Origin: Bacteroidota bacterium
GTDB lineage: Bacteria; Bacteroidota; Ignavibacteria; SZUA-365
Length of the DNA: 40,026 bases
Assembly (NCBI GenBank): GCA_029907355.1
Contig: JARYLZ010000021.1
Location: forward strand, 1-40,026
Reading direction: 5' to 3'
Under the pieces are notes generated by a model. It was not told where the DNA came from and did not search any database. It saw only the letters and a list, made by a program, of their open reading frames with translations. Positions 31,911 through 39,432 of this stretch are shown piece after piece. The position numbers were made by a program, and so were the translations under genes. The stretch's first letter is position 1. Every line of letters begins with the position of its first letter.

Positions 31911-32728
31911 TGCTGTTCCGCTTCGGTTTCCTCGTCGTGCAATGGACGGACGTGATCGACATCCTCGTCGTCACGTTCGTGTTCTACCGTCTCTACCGCG
32001 TGATGCGCGGGACGGTCGCCATCCAGATCTTCATGGGGCTTCTCGTGATCATCGCGGGTTCCTTCATCGCCCGCGCCCTGAACCTCCAGGCCATGTCGTG
32101 GATACTCCGCACGCTGACGGATATCTGGGTCATCGCCTTCATCATTCTCTTCCAGCCCGAGCTTCGGCGCCTCCTCGTGCTCTTGGGCCAGGGGAAATTG
32201 ATGTCGCGGTTCATCCGTTACAGCCTCGAGGAAACCATCGAGGAGATCGTTGCCGCCTGCGACGAGATGTCCCGGCGAAAGATCGGCGCGCTCATCGTCA
32301 TGACACGCTCCACGGGTCTGCGGATGGTAGCGGAAACGGGAGTGACCATGAAAGCGGAGGTCAGCCGCCAGCTCCTCGTCTCGATTTTCCACCCGAAATC
32401 GCCCCTCCACGACGGCGCGGTTATCGTGACGGGACGCATCATCGAGGCGGCGCGATGCACGCTCCCGCTCTCGTCGACGCTCCGTGTGGGGGAATTCATC
32501 ATGGGGATGCGCCACCGATCCGCTCTCGGCATCAGCGAGCAGGCGGACGTCGTGGTCGTCGTCGTCTCGGAAGAGAGCGGTGTCATATCCATTGCCCACG
32601 AAGGGATCCTGTACCGCAATCTCGACGCTGGCTCCCTCCGGAATGAATTGCAGAAAAGGCTGAACGTCCCGCAACGGCAAGAGAGAGGTTCCCGTATCGG
32701 AACGGGAGGCGGGCGAACGACGGGGTGA
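31910..32728 (+). CDS. cdaA: Diadenylate cyclase CdaA (DacA)
   Basis: The 272-residue protein has three N-terminal membrane helices (within about residues 10-85) followed by a DAC (DisA_N) domain. The active-site motifs D168-G-A170 (L-H-D-G-A-V) and R201-H-R-S204 (M-R-H-R-S-A-L-G) are intact. It makes cyclic di-AMP from two ATP, a second messenger for osmotic and envelope control, at the inner membrane. The start overlaps the folP stop by one base. The folP-cdaA order is common in Bacteroidota. The usual Firmicutes partners ybbR (cdaR) and glmM are absent. The short C-terminal tail after residue 250 is polar and probably disordered. A phosphodiesterase is not visible here. Confidence 0.95.
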   Translation: MLFRFGFLVVQWTDVIDILVVTFVFYRLYRVMRGTVAIQIFMGLLVIIAGSFIARALNLQAMSWILRTLTDIWVIAFIILFQPELRRLLVLLGQGKLMSRFIRYSLEETIEEIVAACDEMSRRKIGALIVMTRSTGLRMVAETGVTMKAEVSRQLLVSIFHPKSPLHDGAVIVTGRIIEAARCTLPLSSTLRVGEFIMGMRHRSALGISEQADVVVVVVSEESGVISIAHEGILYRNLDAGSLRNELQKRLNVPQRQERGSRIGTGGGRTTG

Positions 32729-33426
32729 TGCCTGCCGTGCGGTTCGGGATCCATTTCGACGAGGAAAGAGCGGAGCTCGTACGCCAATTGCGTGCGCGAG
32801 GCATCACCGACGAGTCCGTCCTCAAGGCGATCGGCGATGTCCCACGCCATGTGTTCGTACCGGAGATATGGCTTTCGCGTGCCTACGACGATTGCGCTCT
32901 GCCCATCGCGTGCGGTCAAACCATTTCCCAACCGTACACGGTCGCCTTCATGACACAGCTGCTCACCGTAGTTCCCGGCCACAAGGTGCTGGAGATCGGG
33001 ACGGGAAGCGGGTACCAGGCGGCCGTCCTGGCCGAGATGGGCGCGCGCGTGTTCACGATCGAATGGCATCCCGAACTGCTCGAGCAAGCCCGCCGGACAT
33101 TGGACCTGCTCGGGTACAACGTCGCTTCCAAGGCAGGTGACGGAAGCGTCGGGTGGAGTGAGTTTGCCCCGTACGACCGGATCATCGTGACCGCCGGCGC
33201 GCCGGAGGTGCCCCCCTCCCTCGTTCGGCAACTGGCGGATGGCGGCGTTCTCGTAGCCCCTGTCGGGACCCAGCAGGTCCAGGCGATGGTCCGCCTCCAT
33301 AAGCGGGGAGCGTCGGTCACCGCGACCCGGTACGAAGGTTTCAAATTCGTTCCTCTCGTCGGGAAAGAGGGATGGGGCGGGCGTACGGAACACGATATGG
33401 GGGAAAAGGAGGGCGACAGCGGGTGA
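32728..33426 (+). CDS. pcm: Protein-L-isoaspartate O-methyltransferase
   Basis: The 232-residue methyltransferase starts at an ATG sharing a base with the cdaA stop (TGATG). The SAM-binding motif is V-L-E-I-G91-T-G-S-G95-Y-Q. The Pcm-specific segments R-H-V-F-V-P near residue 40 and G-Q-T-I-S-Q-P-Y-T near residue 64 are present, with the I-V-T-A-G-A-P-E-V-P motif later. It methylates isoaspartyl residues in damaged proteins so they can be repaired, in the cytoplasm or periplasm. The last ~20 residues are charged and variable. It forms a tight operon with folP and cdaA, and miaA follows after 73 bases. Confidence 0.95.
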   Translation: MPAVRFGIHFDEERAELVRQLRARGITDESVLKAIGDVPRHVFVPEIWLSRAYDDCALPIACGQTISQPYTVAFMTQLLTVVPGHKVLEIGTGSGYQAAVLAEMGARVFTIEWHPELLEQARRTLDLLGYNVASKAGDGSVGWSEFAPYDRIIVTAGAPEVPPSLVRQLADGGVLVAPVGTQQVQAMVRLHKRGASVTATRYEGFKFVPLVGKEGWGGRTEHDMGEKEGDSG

Positions 33427-33499
33427 ACGAGGGAAACACTCGGTGCCCCCGCCTTCCCACCGCTGCGTACGACTCTGTCGCCGGGAGCGGAAACCGCGG

Positions 33500-34453
33500 A
33501 TGAAACCCCTCGTGCTGGTGATCGCAGGCCCCACGGCATCGGGAAAGACCGAAGTCGGCATCCTCTGCGCCTCCGCGCTGGGGGGAGAGATCATCAGCGC
33601 GGATTCGCGGCAGGTGTACCGGGGTTTCGATATCGGATCCGCCAAACCTTCGCCGGAATGGCGGGCCATCGTTCCCCACTATTTCATCGACTGCGCGGAT
33701 GCCGAGGAATCGTATACGGCAGGGCGCTTCGCCCGCGAAGCTGCAGCGCGCATTCTCGAAATAGCGGCGCGGGGGAAAAGGCCGATCGTCGTCGGTGGCT
33801 CCGGTCTGTACATCCGCGCCTTGATGGACGGTTTGTTCGACGATTCCGTTTTCGACATCAAGACGGAGCGGGAGCGTCTCCGCGTGGAACTCGCGGCGCG
33901 CGGAGCAGCCGTCCTCTATGCCGAACTCGCCCGCTGCGACCCGGCGGCTGCCGCCTCGATATCCCCCGCCAACGTCCCACGCATTCTTCGCGCGCTCGAG
34001 GTCTGCCGCGCAACGGGCATGCCGTACAGCGTGGTCAGGCAGGAACGCATGGTGGAGGTCCCCTTCGAGGGGTGGTATTGCGGAATCCGCTGGCCGCGCC
34101 CCGAACTCTATGCCCGTATCGAACGGCGTGTCGACGAGATGTTCCGAAGGGGGCTGGTCGAAGAAGTCCGCGCCCTGCTCGAGCGTGGCACGGACCCGAA
34201 TGCCCGAGCGTTCAACGGCGTCGGGTACCGGGAGGTCGCCGCTTACCTTCATGGTTCTCTCACCAGGGACGAAGCCGTGCGTCTCGTCAAACAGCACAGC
34301 AGGAACTATGCGAAGAGACAGATGACATGGTTCGCCAAGGACACGCGTATACGCTGGTACGAGGCACGGAACGCGGACGACCTCCCGCGCATCGCTTCGC
34401 GCATCGAGGAGGATTATCTCGCCGAGGAAACGCGCAGGGAGGCATCCCATTAA
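33500..34453 (+). CDS. miaA: tRNA dimethylallyltransferase
   Basis: The 317-residue enzyme adds a dimethylallyl group to A37 of tRNAs reading UNN codons. The P-loop is G10-P-T-A-S-G-K-T17, followed by the substrate motifs I-S-A-D-S-R-Q-V-Y and V-G-G-S-G-L-Y-I-R-A. The C-terminal F-N-G-V-G-Y-R-E and Y-A-K-R-Q-M-T-W-F motifs also match. ATG 33500 is preceded by GGAG about twelve bases upstream; the frame is open 19 codons further upstream without family similarity. Length is normal (~300-320). It is probably co-transcribed with folP-cdaA-pcm. Confidence 0.96.
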   Translation: MKPLVLVIAGPTASGKTEVGILCASALGGEIISADSRQVYRGFDIGSAKPSPEWRAIVPHYFIDCADAEESYTAGRFAREAAARILEIAARGKRPIVVGGSGLYIRALMDGLFDDSVFDIKTERERLRVELAARGAAVLYAELARCDPAAAASISPANVPRILRALEVCRATGMPYSVVRQERMVEVPFEGWYCGIRWPRPELYARIERRVDEMFRRGLVEEVRALLERGTDPNARAFNGVGYREVAAYLHGSLTRDEAVRLVKQHSRNYAKRQMTWFAKDTRIRWYEARNADDLPRIASRIEEDYLAEETRREASH

Positions 34454-34480
34454 GTTTCCCCCTCTCTCGCATCTTCTTCG

Positions 34481-34488
34481 TATATTCG
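34481..34488 (+). promoter_or_regulatory. Possible -7/-10 element before the hydrolase gene
   Basis: TATATTCG at 34481-34488 resembles TAnnTTTG and sits 45 bases before the hydrolase ATG in a pyrimidine-rich stretch. No good -33/-35 element is present at the right distance, so this is a weak candidate. Confidence 0.3.
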
Positions 34489-34533
34489 CCTTGGAGACGG
34501 GACGGAAACAAGGACGGACGAGAGGAGGAAACG

Positions 34534-35325
34534 ATGCTCGGGCGAATGACGGTGCTCATCGCCGCGGTGTGCGCGGTTGCCGCGATGCAGTGCACATCGG
34601 ACGGCGGGAAGAAGCACGGAACCGGTATCCGGAATACCGCAGTTCCACCGGCGGAGGCGCGGGTGGTTTCGGCCGTCCCGCAGACCCAGTCCGTCTCGAT
34701 GAAGACGGAAGACGGCGTTATCCTTGCCGGCACGCTTTACGCGGCGAAATCAACGGCACCTGCGGTTCTCTGCCTGCACCAGTGGCGAAGCGACCGGTCG
34801 GCGTATGCGGCGCTCGCCTCGGCTCTCCAGGGGGAAGGCTTCACCGTGCTGACGATCGATATGCGCGGGCATGGGGGATCGGTGAGCAGGGCGGACGGCG
34901 GGAAGGTAGCGCCCGACCGGAATGCTCTCCCCGACGTCGCGGCTGCCGTCGCGTTCCTTAGGAAACACCCGTCCGTCGACCGCTCTCGCATCGCGATCAT
35001 CGGAGCTTCCTACGGGGCTTCCAACGCGATACGCTTCGCGGCGGGTGACGGAGGCGTGAAAGCGGTCGTTCTCTACAGCCCCGGCATCAATTATTTCAAC
35101 GTGCTCCCCATCGAGGACGCAGTCCGCGGTTTCAAAGGCGCGGTTTTTGCAGCCGCGAGCAACGAGGATGTGCGCTCGGCGGATGCGGTGAAAAAGATCG
35201 ACGAATGGACCGGAGGGAGAGCGACGACGAAGCTTTTCGACAACGCGGGCCACGGTACAGACATGCTGGGCGCGGGGGTCGGTTTAACCCAGACCACGAT
35301 CGCATTCCTCAAGGAAAACCTCTGA
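34534..35325 (+). CDS. Exported alpha/beta hydrolase (dienelactone hydrolase-like)
   Basis: The 263-residue protein has an N-terminal hydrophobic leader with a cysteine at residue 20 (A-A-M-Q-C), suggesting a lipoprotein, although glutamine before the cysteine is not a standard lipobox. The alpha/beta hydrolase fold shows L-C-L-H-Q-W (oxyanion strand), I-D-M-R-G-H-G, the nucleophile elbow G-A-S159-Y-G-A and the catalytic H240 in N-A-G-H-G-T-D. The acid is probably in the A-A-S-N-E-D loop. It is likely a periplasmic or surface esterase; the substrate is unknown. AGAGGAGG lies five bases before the ATG. The gene stands alone between miaA and the tRNA cluster. Confidence 0.82.
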   Translation: MLGRMTVLIAAVCAVAAMQCTSDGGKKHGTGIRNTAVPPAEARVVSAVPQTQSVSMKTEDGVILAGTLYAAKSTAPAVLCLHQWRSDRSAYAALASALQGEGFTVLTIDMRGHGGSVSRADGGKVAPDRNALPDVAAAVAFLRKHPSVDRSRIAIIGASYGASNAIRFAAGDGGVKAVVLYSPGINYFNVLPIEDAVRGFKGAVFAAASNEDVRSADAVKKIDEWTGGRATTKLFDNAGHGTDMLGAGVGLTQTTIAFLKENL

Positions 35326-35436
35326 GGGTATCCCGTCTGTTGCCCGTTCCGGGGGTCGTGGGCATTCACGGATGAAAAGCCTGCAAAAGCTTCGGACGAA
35401 GAGGGAAAGAGCGGCTGGAAGATCGTTTTGAAATAT

Positions 35437-35466
35437 TTGACTTTGAATGGAATACCTCTATATTTG
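35437..35466 (+). promoter_or_regulatory. Strong promoter for the tRNA / translation cluster
   Basis: TTGACT (35437-35442), a 16-base spacer and TATATTTG (35459-35466) combine a near-perfect -35 with an exact TAnnTTTG. The upstream 20 bases are AT-rich, like an UP element. Transcription would start near 35472, and the leader includes the small hairpin CCTCG-ATTT-CGAGG (35476-35489) before tRNA-Thr at 35500. Confidence 0.75.
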
Positions 35467-35499
35467 TAATCCTGGCCTCGATTTCGAGGGGGCAGACCT

Positions 35500-35572
35500 G
35501 CTGGCGTAGCTCAGTTGGTAGAGCAGCTGACTTGTAATCAGCAGGTCACCAGTTCAACTCTGGTCGCCAGCT
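35500..35572 (+). tRNA. tRNA-Thr (anticodon TGT)
   Basis: The acceptor stem GCTGGCG (35500-35506) pairs with CGCCAGC (35565-35571), discriminator T. The anticodon stem GCTGA/TCAGC encloses CT-TGT-AA, giving anticodon TGT at 35533-35535 for ACA codons. The T arm holds the canonical GTTCAA. CCA is not encoded. It is the first of a Thr-Tyr-Gly-Thr set. Confidence 0.96.
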
Positions 35573-35578
35573 CGCGTC

Positions 35579-35662
35579 GCAGAGGTACCGAAGTGGCCAA
35601 CCGGGACAGACTGTAAATCTGTTGGCTTTACGCCTTCGAAGGTTCGAATCCTTCCCTCTGCA
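35579..35662 (+). tRNA. tRNA-Tyr (anticodon GTA)
   Basis: The acceptor stem GCAGAGG (35579-35585) pairs with CCTCTGC (35655-35661), discriminator A. The anticodon loop CT-GTA-AA puts GTA at 35613-35615. A long variable arm makes it a class II tRNA, as expected for bacterial tyrosine tRNA. CCA is not encoded. It starts six bases after tRNA-Thr. Confidence 0.96.
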
Positions 35663-35699
35663 CGATGCCCCGTATTTGTACGGCGGGGCATTCGCTTCC

Positions 35700-35772
35700 G
35701 CGGGAGTAACTCAGGTGGTAGAGTCACAGCCTTCCAAGCTGTTGGTCGCGGGTTCGAGTCCCGTCTCCCGCT
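35700..35772 (+). tRNA. tRNA-Gly (anticodon TCC)
   Basis: The acceptor stem GCGGGAG (35700-35706) pairs with CTCCCGC (35765-35771), discriminator T. The anticodon loop CT-TCC-AA gives TCC at 35733-35735 for GGA/GGG codons. The T loop is GTTCGAG. CCA is not encoded. The 37-base spacer before it contains a short GCCCCG/CGGGGC hairpin. Confidence 0.96.
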
Positions 35773-35778
35773 CGTGGC

Positions 35779-35851
<73 letters not shown>

Positions 35852-35879
35852 CAGGATATCGAACCCGATGGAGTAACCC

Positions 35880-36029
35880 ATGCGCGACATCATCACCCTG
35901 GAATGCACCGAGTGCAAGCGACGCAATTACACGACGACGAAGAACAAGCGGAAGCACTCCGGCCGCGTCGAGTACAAGAAGTACTGCCCGTGGTGCGACA
36001 AGCACGTCGTGCACAAGGAGACGAAGTGA
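35880..36029 (+). CDS. rpmG: 50S ribosomal protein L33
   Basis: The 49-residue product ([12 protein letters not shown]...) is too short for many gene finders but unmistakable. It has the zinc-ribbon cysteine pairs C9-T-E-C12 and C36-P-W-C39, so it is the C+ (zinc-binding) form of L33. The core N-Y-T-T-T-K-N-K-R matches the family. GGAG six bases before the ATG supports the start. It lies between tRNA-Thr and tRNA-Trp, in the rpmG-trp-secE-nusG order common in bacteria. Confidence 0.97.
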   Translation: MRDIITLECTECKRRNYTTTKNKRKHSGRVEYKKYCPWCDKHVVHKETK

Positions 36030-36043
36030 CGATCGGTTCCCAT

Positions 36044-36116
<73 letters not shown>

Positions 36117-36170
36117 CGAGATGCCGGATATGGAGGACCCCATACGAATCCCGGAGGATGCGCCGAAACC

Positions 36171-36359
36171 ATGAAAGACAAGATCATCAATTTCGTCAAC
36201 GACGTCGTCAAGGAGATGCGGAAGGTCACCTGGCCTACGCGGGAAGAGCTCCAGGAGTCCACCATGGTCGTGATCGCGGCGATGTTGATCATCGCCCTCT
36301 TCATCGCGGGGGTCGACTGGGTGATGACGATGGCGCTGAATCTCCTGCTCGGGACGTGA
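36171..36359 (+). CDS. secE: Preprotein translocase subunit SecE
   Basis: The 62-residue single-helix form is typical of most bacteria outside the enterics. The conserved cytoplasmic amphipathic segment [16 protein letters not shown] precedes one membrane helix (about residues 33-55). SecE clamps SecY in the inner membrane translocon. ATG 36171 is chosen, with GGAGG further upstream than ideal. nusG begins 20 bases after its stop. Confidence 0.95.
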   Translation: MKDKIINFVNDVVKEMRKVTWPTREELQESTMVVIAAMLIIALFIAGVDWVMTMALNLLLGT

Positions 36360-36379
36360 GGAATCGAAGGACCGCGGCG

Positions 36380-36985
36380 ATGGGCGAATCGGAAGAGAAC
36401 ATGGAAACGAAGGAACGGACGGCGGAACGGAAGGAGGAAACCCCTCAAGCCGGGACATTGCGGTGGTACGCCATCCGCTCATACTCAGGGCACGAGAAGA
36501 AGGTCAAGCAGAGTATCGAAGCGGAGGTGAGCCGACTCCATCTCGAGGACCGCATCACCAAGGTGATCGTCCCGGAGGAGAAAGTATACGAGATGCGGGA
36601 CGGGAAGAAACGGACGCGCACGAGGAATTTCTACCCCGGCTATGTGCTGATCGAGTGCGTGATGGATAACCAGATCAAGCATCTGATCCAGGCGATCCAG
36701 TCCGTGATCTCGTTCGTGGGACCGAAAAACACCCCCGTCCCCCTGCGACCGGAAGAGGTCGAACGCATCCGCAGGAGGATGGAAGAACGCAAGGACCAGG
36801 AAACGCCCGAAATGCAGTTCCGCGTCGGCGATCCGGTGCGCGTCATCGACGGCCCTTTCAATACCTTCAGCGGTTTCGTCCAGGAAGTCAACCACGAGAA
36901 GCAGAAGCTGAAGGTCATGGTTTCGATCTTCGGGCGAAAAACGCCGATCGAACTCGACTTCAGCCAGGTGGAATTCGATACATAA
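36380..36985 (+). CDS. nusG: Transcription termination/antitermination protein NusG
   Basis: The 201-residue protein has an N-terminal acidic tail (~25 residues), the NGN domain with [14 protein letters not shown] and F-Y-P-G-Y-V-L-I, and the KOW domain with [11 protein letters not shown] (about residue 152 onward). NusG binds RNA polymerase and links it to Rho or to ribosomal S10. ATG 36380 has GAAGGA eight bases upstream; ATG 36401 is a possible shorter start. It is followed at 20 bases by rplK. Confidence 0.96.
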   Translation: MGESEENMETKERTAERKEETPQAGTLRWYAIRSYSGHEKKVKQSIEAEVSRLHLEDRITKVIVPEEKVYEMRDGKKRTRTRNFYPGYVLIECVMDNQIKHLIQAIQSVISFVGPKNTPVPLRPEEVERIRRRMEERKDQETPEMQFRVGDPVRVIDGPFNTFSGFVQEVNHEKQKLKVMVSIFGRKTPIELDFSQVEFDT

Positions 36986-37004
36986 CATCCGAGGCATTCG
37001 CGAT

Positions 37005-37430
37005 ATGGCAAAGAAGATCATCGGGTACATCAAGCTGCACATCCCCGGCGGCGAGGCGGCGCCCACTCCTCCCGTCGGGCCGACGCTCGGCCAGAGGCAG
37101 GTGAACATCGTGGAGTTCTGTAAGCAGTTCAACGCGCGCACGCAGGACAAGAAAGGGTTCATCGTTCCGGTCGTCATCACCGTCTACGCCGACAAGTCGT
37201 TCACCTTCGTCACGAAAACCCCCCCGGCGTCCAACCTTCTCAAGAAGGCGGCGAACATCGAGAAGGGTTCGGCCGAACCCAATCGCAACAAGGTGGCCCG
37301 ACTCACGAAAGCCCAGCTGCGCCAAATCGCCGAGATGAAAATGGCGGATCTGAACGCGCACACCCTCGAAGCCGCAGTGCGCATGGTGGAAGGGACGGCG
37401 CGGAGCATGGGTATCACCGTGGAAGAATGA
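37005..37430 (+). CDS. rplK: 50S ribosomal protein L11
   Basis: The 141-residue protein is full length. The N-terminal domain shows [20 protein letters not shown] and L-G-Q-R-Q-V-N-I; the C-terminal RNA-binding domain ends with A-R-S-M-G-I-T-V-E. It forms the GTPase-associated stalk base with 23S rRNA. The stop overlaps an in-frame ATG of the rplA frame (ATGA), though a later rplA start is preferred. Confidence 0.97.
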   Translation: MAKKIIGYIKLHIPGGEAAPTPPVGPTLGQRQVNIVEFCKQFNARTQDKKGFIVPVVITVYADKSFTFVTKTPPASNLLKKAANIEKGSAEPNRNKVARLTKAQLRQIAEMKMADLNAHTLEAAVRMVEGTARSMGITVEE

Positions 37431-37441
37431 GGGAAGAGAAG

Positions 37442-38140
37442 ATGAGAATAAGCAAACGGATGAAAGCCGCCTCGGCGCTGTTGGAGAAAAACCGCGAGTA
37501 CTCCATCGCCGAAGGGGTCGAACTCGTGAAGAAAACCGCGAAGGCGAAATTCGACGAGTCCGTCGACATCGCTGTGCGGCTGGGTGTCGATCCGAAGAAA
37601 TCGGACCAGATGGTCCGCGGGACGGCGGTCCTGCCCAACGGGATCGGGAAGGACGTCCGCGTTCTCGTCCTGACGCGTTCGGCGAAAGCGCAGGAAGCCA
37701 AGGAGGCGGGTGCAGACCATGTCGGATTCGAGGAATACATCCAGCGGATCCAGGAAGGATGGACCGACATCGATGTCGTGATCGCGACTCCCGACGTGAT
37801 GGGTGAGGTGGGAAAACTCGGGAAGATCCTCGGGACCCGCGGGCTCATGCCCAACCCGAAATCCGGCACCGTGACGAACGACGTCGGTCAGGCCGTCCGC
37901 GAGGTCAAGGCGGGGAAAATATCCTTCCGCGTGGACAAGGGCGGCATCGTCCACGCCATGGTCGGCAAGACCTCATTCGAGGCCGATAAGCTGGCTGAAA
38001 ATATCCGCAGCTTTCTCACGACGTTGAACCGGCTCAAACCGCCCGCGGCGAAGGGAGCGTTCATCAAGAGCGTCACGCTCTCCAGCACGATGGGGCCGGG
38101 GATACGACTCGACAGAACCGAGGCGGCGACCCTCCATTGA
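37442..38140 (+). CDS. rplA: 50S ribosomal protein L1
   Basis: The 232-residue protein is normal length for L1, with the conserved [15 protein letters not shown] motif and [11 protein letters not shown]1 binds the mobile L1 stalk of 23S rRNA and often represses the rplKA message. ATG 37442 lies seven bases after GAGGGA; ATG 37427 overlapping the rplK stop would add five residues. A 131-base gap separates it from rplJ. Confidence 0.96.
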   Translation: MRISKRMKAASALLEKNREYSIAEGVELVKKTAKAKFDESVDIAVRLGVDPKKSDQMVRGTAVLPNGIGKDVRVLVLTRSAKAQEAKEAGADHVGFEEYIQRIQEGWTDIDVVIATPDVMGEVGKLGKILGTRGLMPNPKSGTVTNDVGQAVREVKAGKISFRVDKGGIVHAMVGKTSFEADKLAENIRSFLTTLNRLKPPAAKGAFIKSVTLSSTMGPGIRLDRTEAATLH

Positions 38141-38271
38141 CCGTCGTCGGCGCGACAACCATCCACACGAACCAACCCGGGCGCGCATCCCGCCCTTACG
38201 CACTCTCTGCTTCTACCGCTTCACCGCATCGCTGAATCCCACACACAGCGAGATTCCCATTCGAGGAAAAG

Positions 38272-38802
38272 ATGACCAAAGAAAAGAAAGCCGAAATCAT
38301 CCGCGAAGCGGCCGACCGGATCCGTCGGGCGAGCGGGTTGTACCTGCTCAACTTCGCGGGGATGACCGTGGCTCAGGCGAACGCCTTCCGCCGCGAGTGC
38401 CATGCGAGGGGTATCGAGTATTTCGTCGCCAAGAACACCTTGCTGAAGCGCGCGTTCGAGGAAGTCGGCGGGTACGAGGGGTTGTACCCCTATCTCGTCC
38501 AGCCGACGGGCATGGTCGTCGTCTACGACGACGCCGTCGCCCCGGCGCGCATTCTCGAGAAATTCATCCGCGACAACAATCAGAAGCCCGCCGTCAAGGC
38601 GTGCATGATCGACCGGCAGGTGTTCGACGGGGCACGGCTCTCCGAGATCGCCGCTCTGCCGACGAAGCCGGACCTCATCGCAGGCATCATCGCCGCCGTC
38701 GAATCCCCGGTGCGCGGCATCATCGGTGCGATCCAGGGCGTCTCTGCCGGCATCGTCTACGCGATCGACGCGATCGAGCGGCGCAAGTCCCAGGCAGCAT
38801 GA
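38272..38802 (+). CDS. rplJ: 50S ribosomal protein L10
   Basis: The 176-residue L10 has the N-terminal rRNA-binding domain (L-L-N-F-A-G-M-T-V-A-Q-A-N-A-F-R and V-A-K-N-T-L-L-K-R-A) and a C-terminal helix that carries L7/L12 dimers. CGAGGAAAAG precedes the ATG. The 131-base leader (38141-38271) is where L10 commonly represses its own operon by binding mRNA; I see no clear hairpin with a T-tract there, so a site is possible but not shown. rplL follows after 57 bases. Confidence 0.97.
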   Translation: MTKEKKAEIIREAADRIRRASGLYLLNFAGMTVAQANAFRRECHARGIEYFVAKNTLLKRAFEEVGGYEGLYPYLVQPTGMVVVYDDAVAPARILEKFIRDNNQKPAVKACMIDRQVFDGARLSEIAALPTKPDLIAGIIAAVESPVRGIIGAIQGVSAGIVYAIDAIERRKSQAA

Positions 38803-38859
38803 CCACGAACCGCATCCAACCGGAACATCACTTTACCGCATATCCAAGGAGAACCATCC

Positions 38860-39240
38860 ATGTCCGTTATCGATGAAATCGTCGAGAAAATCGAGAAACT
38901 CACCCTGCTCGAAGCCGCCGAATTGAAGAAAGCCCTCGAGGAGAAATTCGGCGTGACGGCGGCTGCGCCGGTCATGATGGCCGGACCCGTGGCAGCCGGT
39001 GCCGCCCCCGCGGCTGAAGTCGAGGAGAAAACCGAATTCACCGTCGAACTGGTGAACGCCGGGGCCAACAAGATCAACGTGATCAAGATCGTTCGCGCCG
39101 CCACGAGCCTCGGCCTCAAGGAGGCCAAGGACCTGGTGGACGGTGCACCGAACGTGATCAAGGAAAGCATGCCGAAGGCGGAAGCCGAAAAGCTGAAGAA
39201 GGAACTCGAAGAAGCCGGCGCGACGGTCGTCCTGAAGTGA
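38860..39240 (+). CDS. rplL: 50S ribosomal protein L7/L12
   Basis: The 126-residue protein has an N-terminal dimerisation helix pair, an alanine/glycine/proline-rich hinge (about residues 40-55) and the globular domain with [20 protein letters not shown]. It recruits translation factors to the ribosome. AAGGAG lies nine to ten bases before the ATG. The gene is followed by a 192-base gap that holds an attenuator-like hairpin before rpoB. Confidence 0.97.
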   Translation: MSVIDEIVEKIEKLTLLEAAELKKALEEKFGVTAAAPVMMAGPVAAGAAPAAEVEEKTEFTVELVNAGANKINVIKIVRAATSLGLKEAKDLVDGAPNVIKESMPKAEAEKLKKELEEAGATVVLK

Positions 39241-39325
39241 CAACCGTTTTTCCCCTGTCCGGTTCCGTCGTGCCTCGTCCCGAAACCCGCCGGCGGGGCG
39301 ACGAGGCGATGGACGTCGAAGAGGA

Positions 39326-39363
39326 AGCGGGTCGACCGTGTCGACCCGTTCTCTCGTTTTTCC
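39326..39363 (+). terminator. Attenuator-like hairpin between rplL and rpoB
   Basis: CGGGTCGAC (39328-39336), loop CGT and GTCGACCCG (39340-39348) form a perfect 9-bp stem, extended by a G-T and an A-T pair to 11. It is followed by TCTCTCGTTTTT. A second hairpin CCGACTC / GAGTCGG lies at 39371-39392. E. coli is known to attenuate transcription in the same rplL-rpoB gap, so partial termination here is a reasonable inference. Confidence 0.6.
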
Positions 39364-39432
39364 GCATGACCCGACTCCGCGAGACGAGTCGGTGAACGAG
39401 ACGGTCCCATTCCCCAAGAAAGGAGCACAGCT

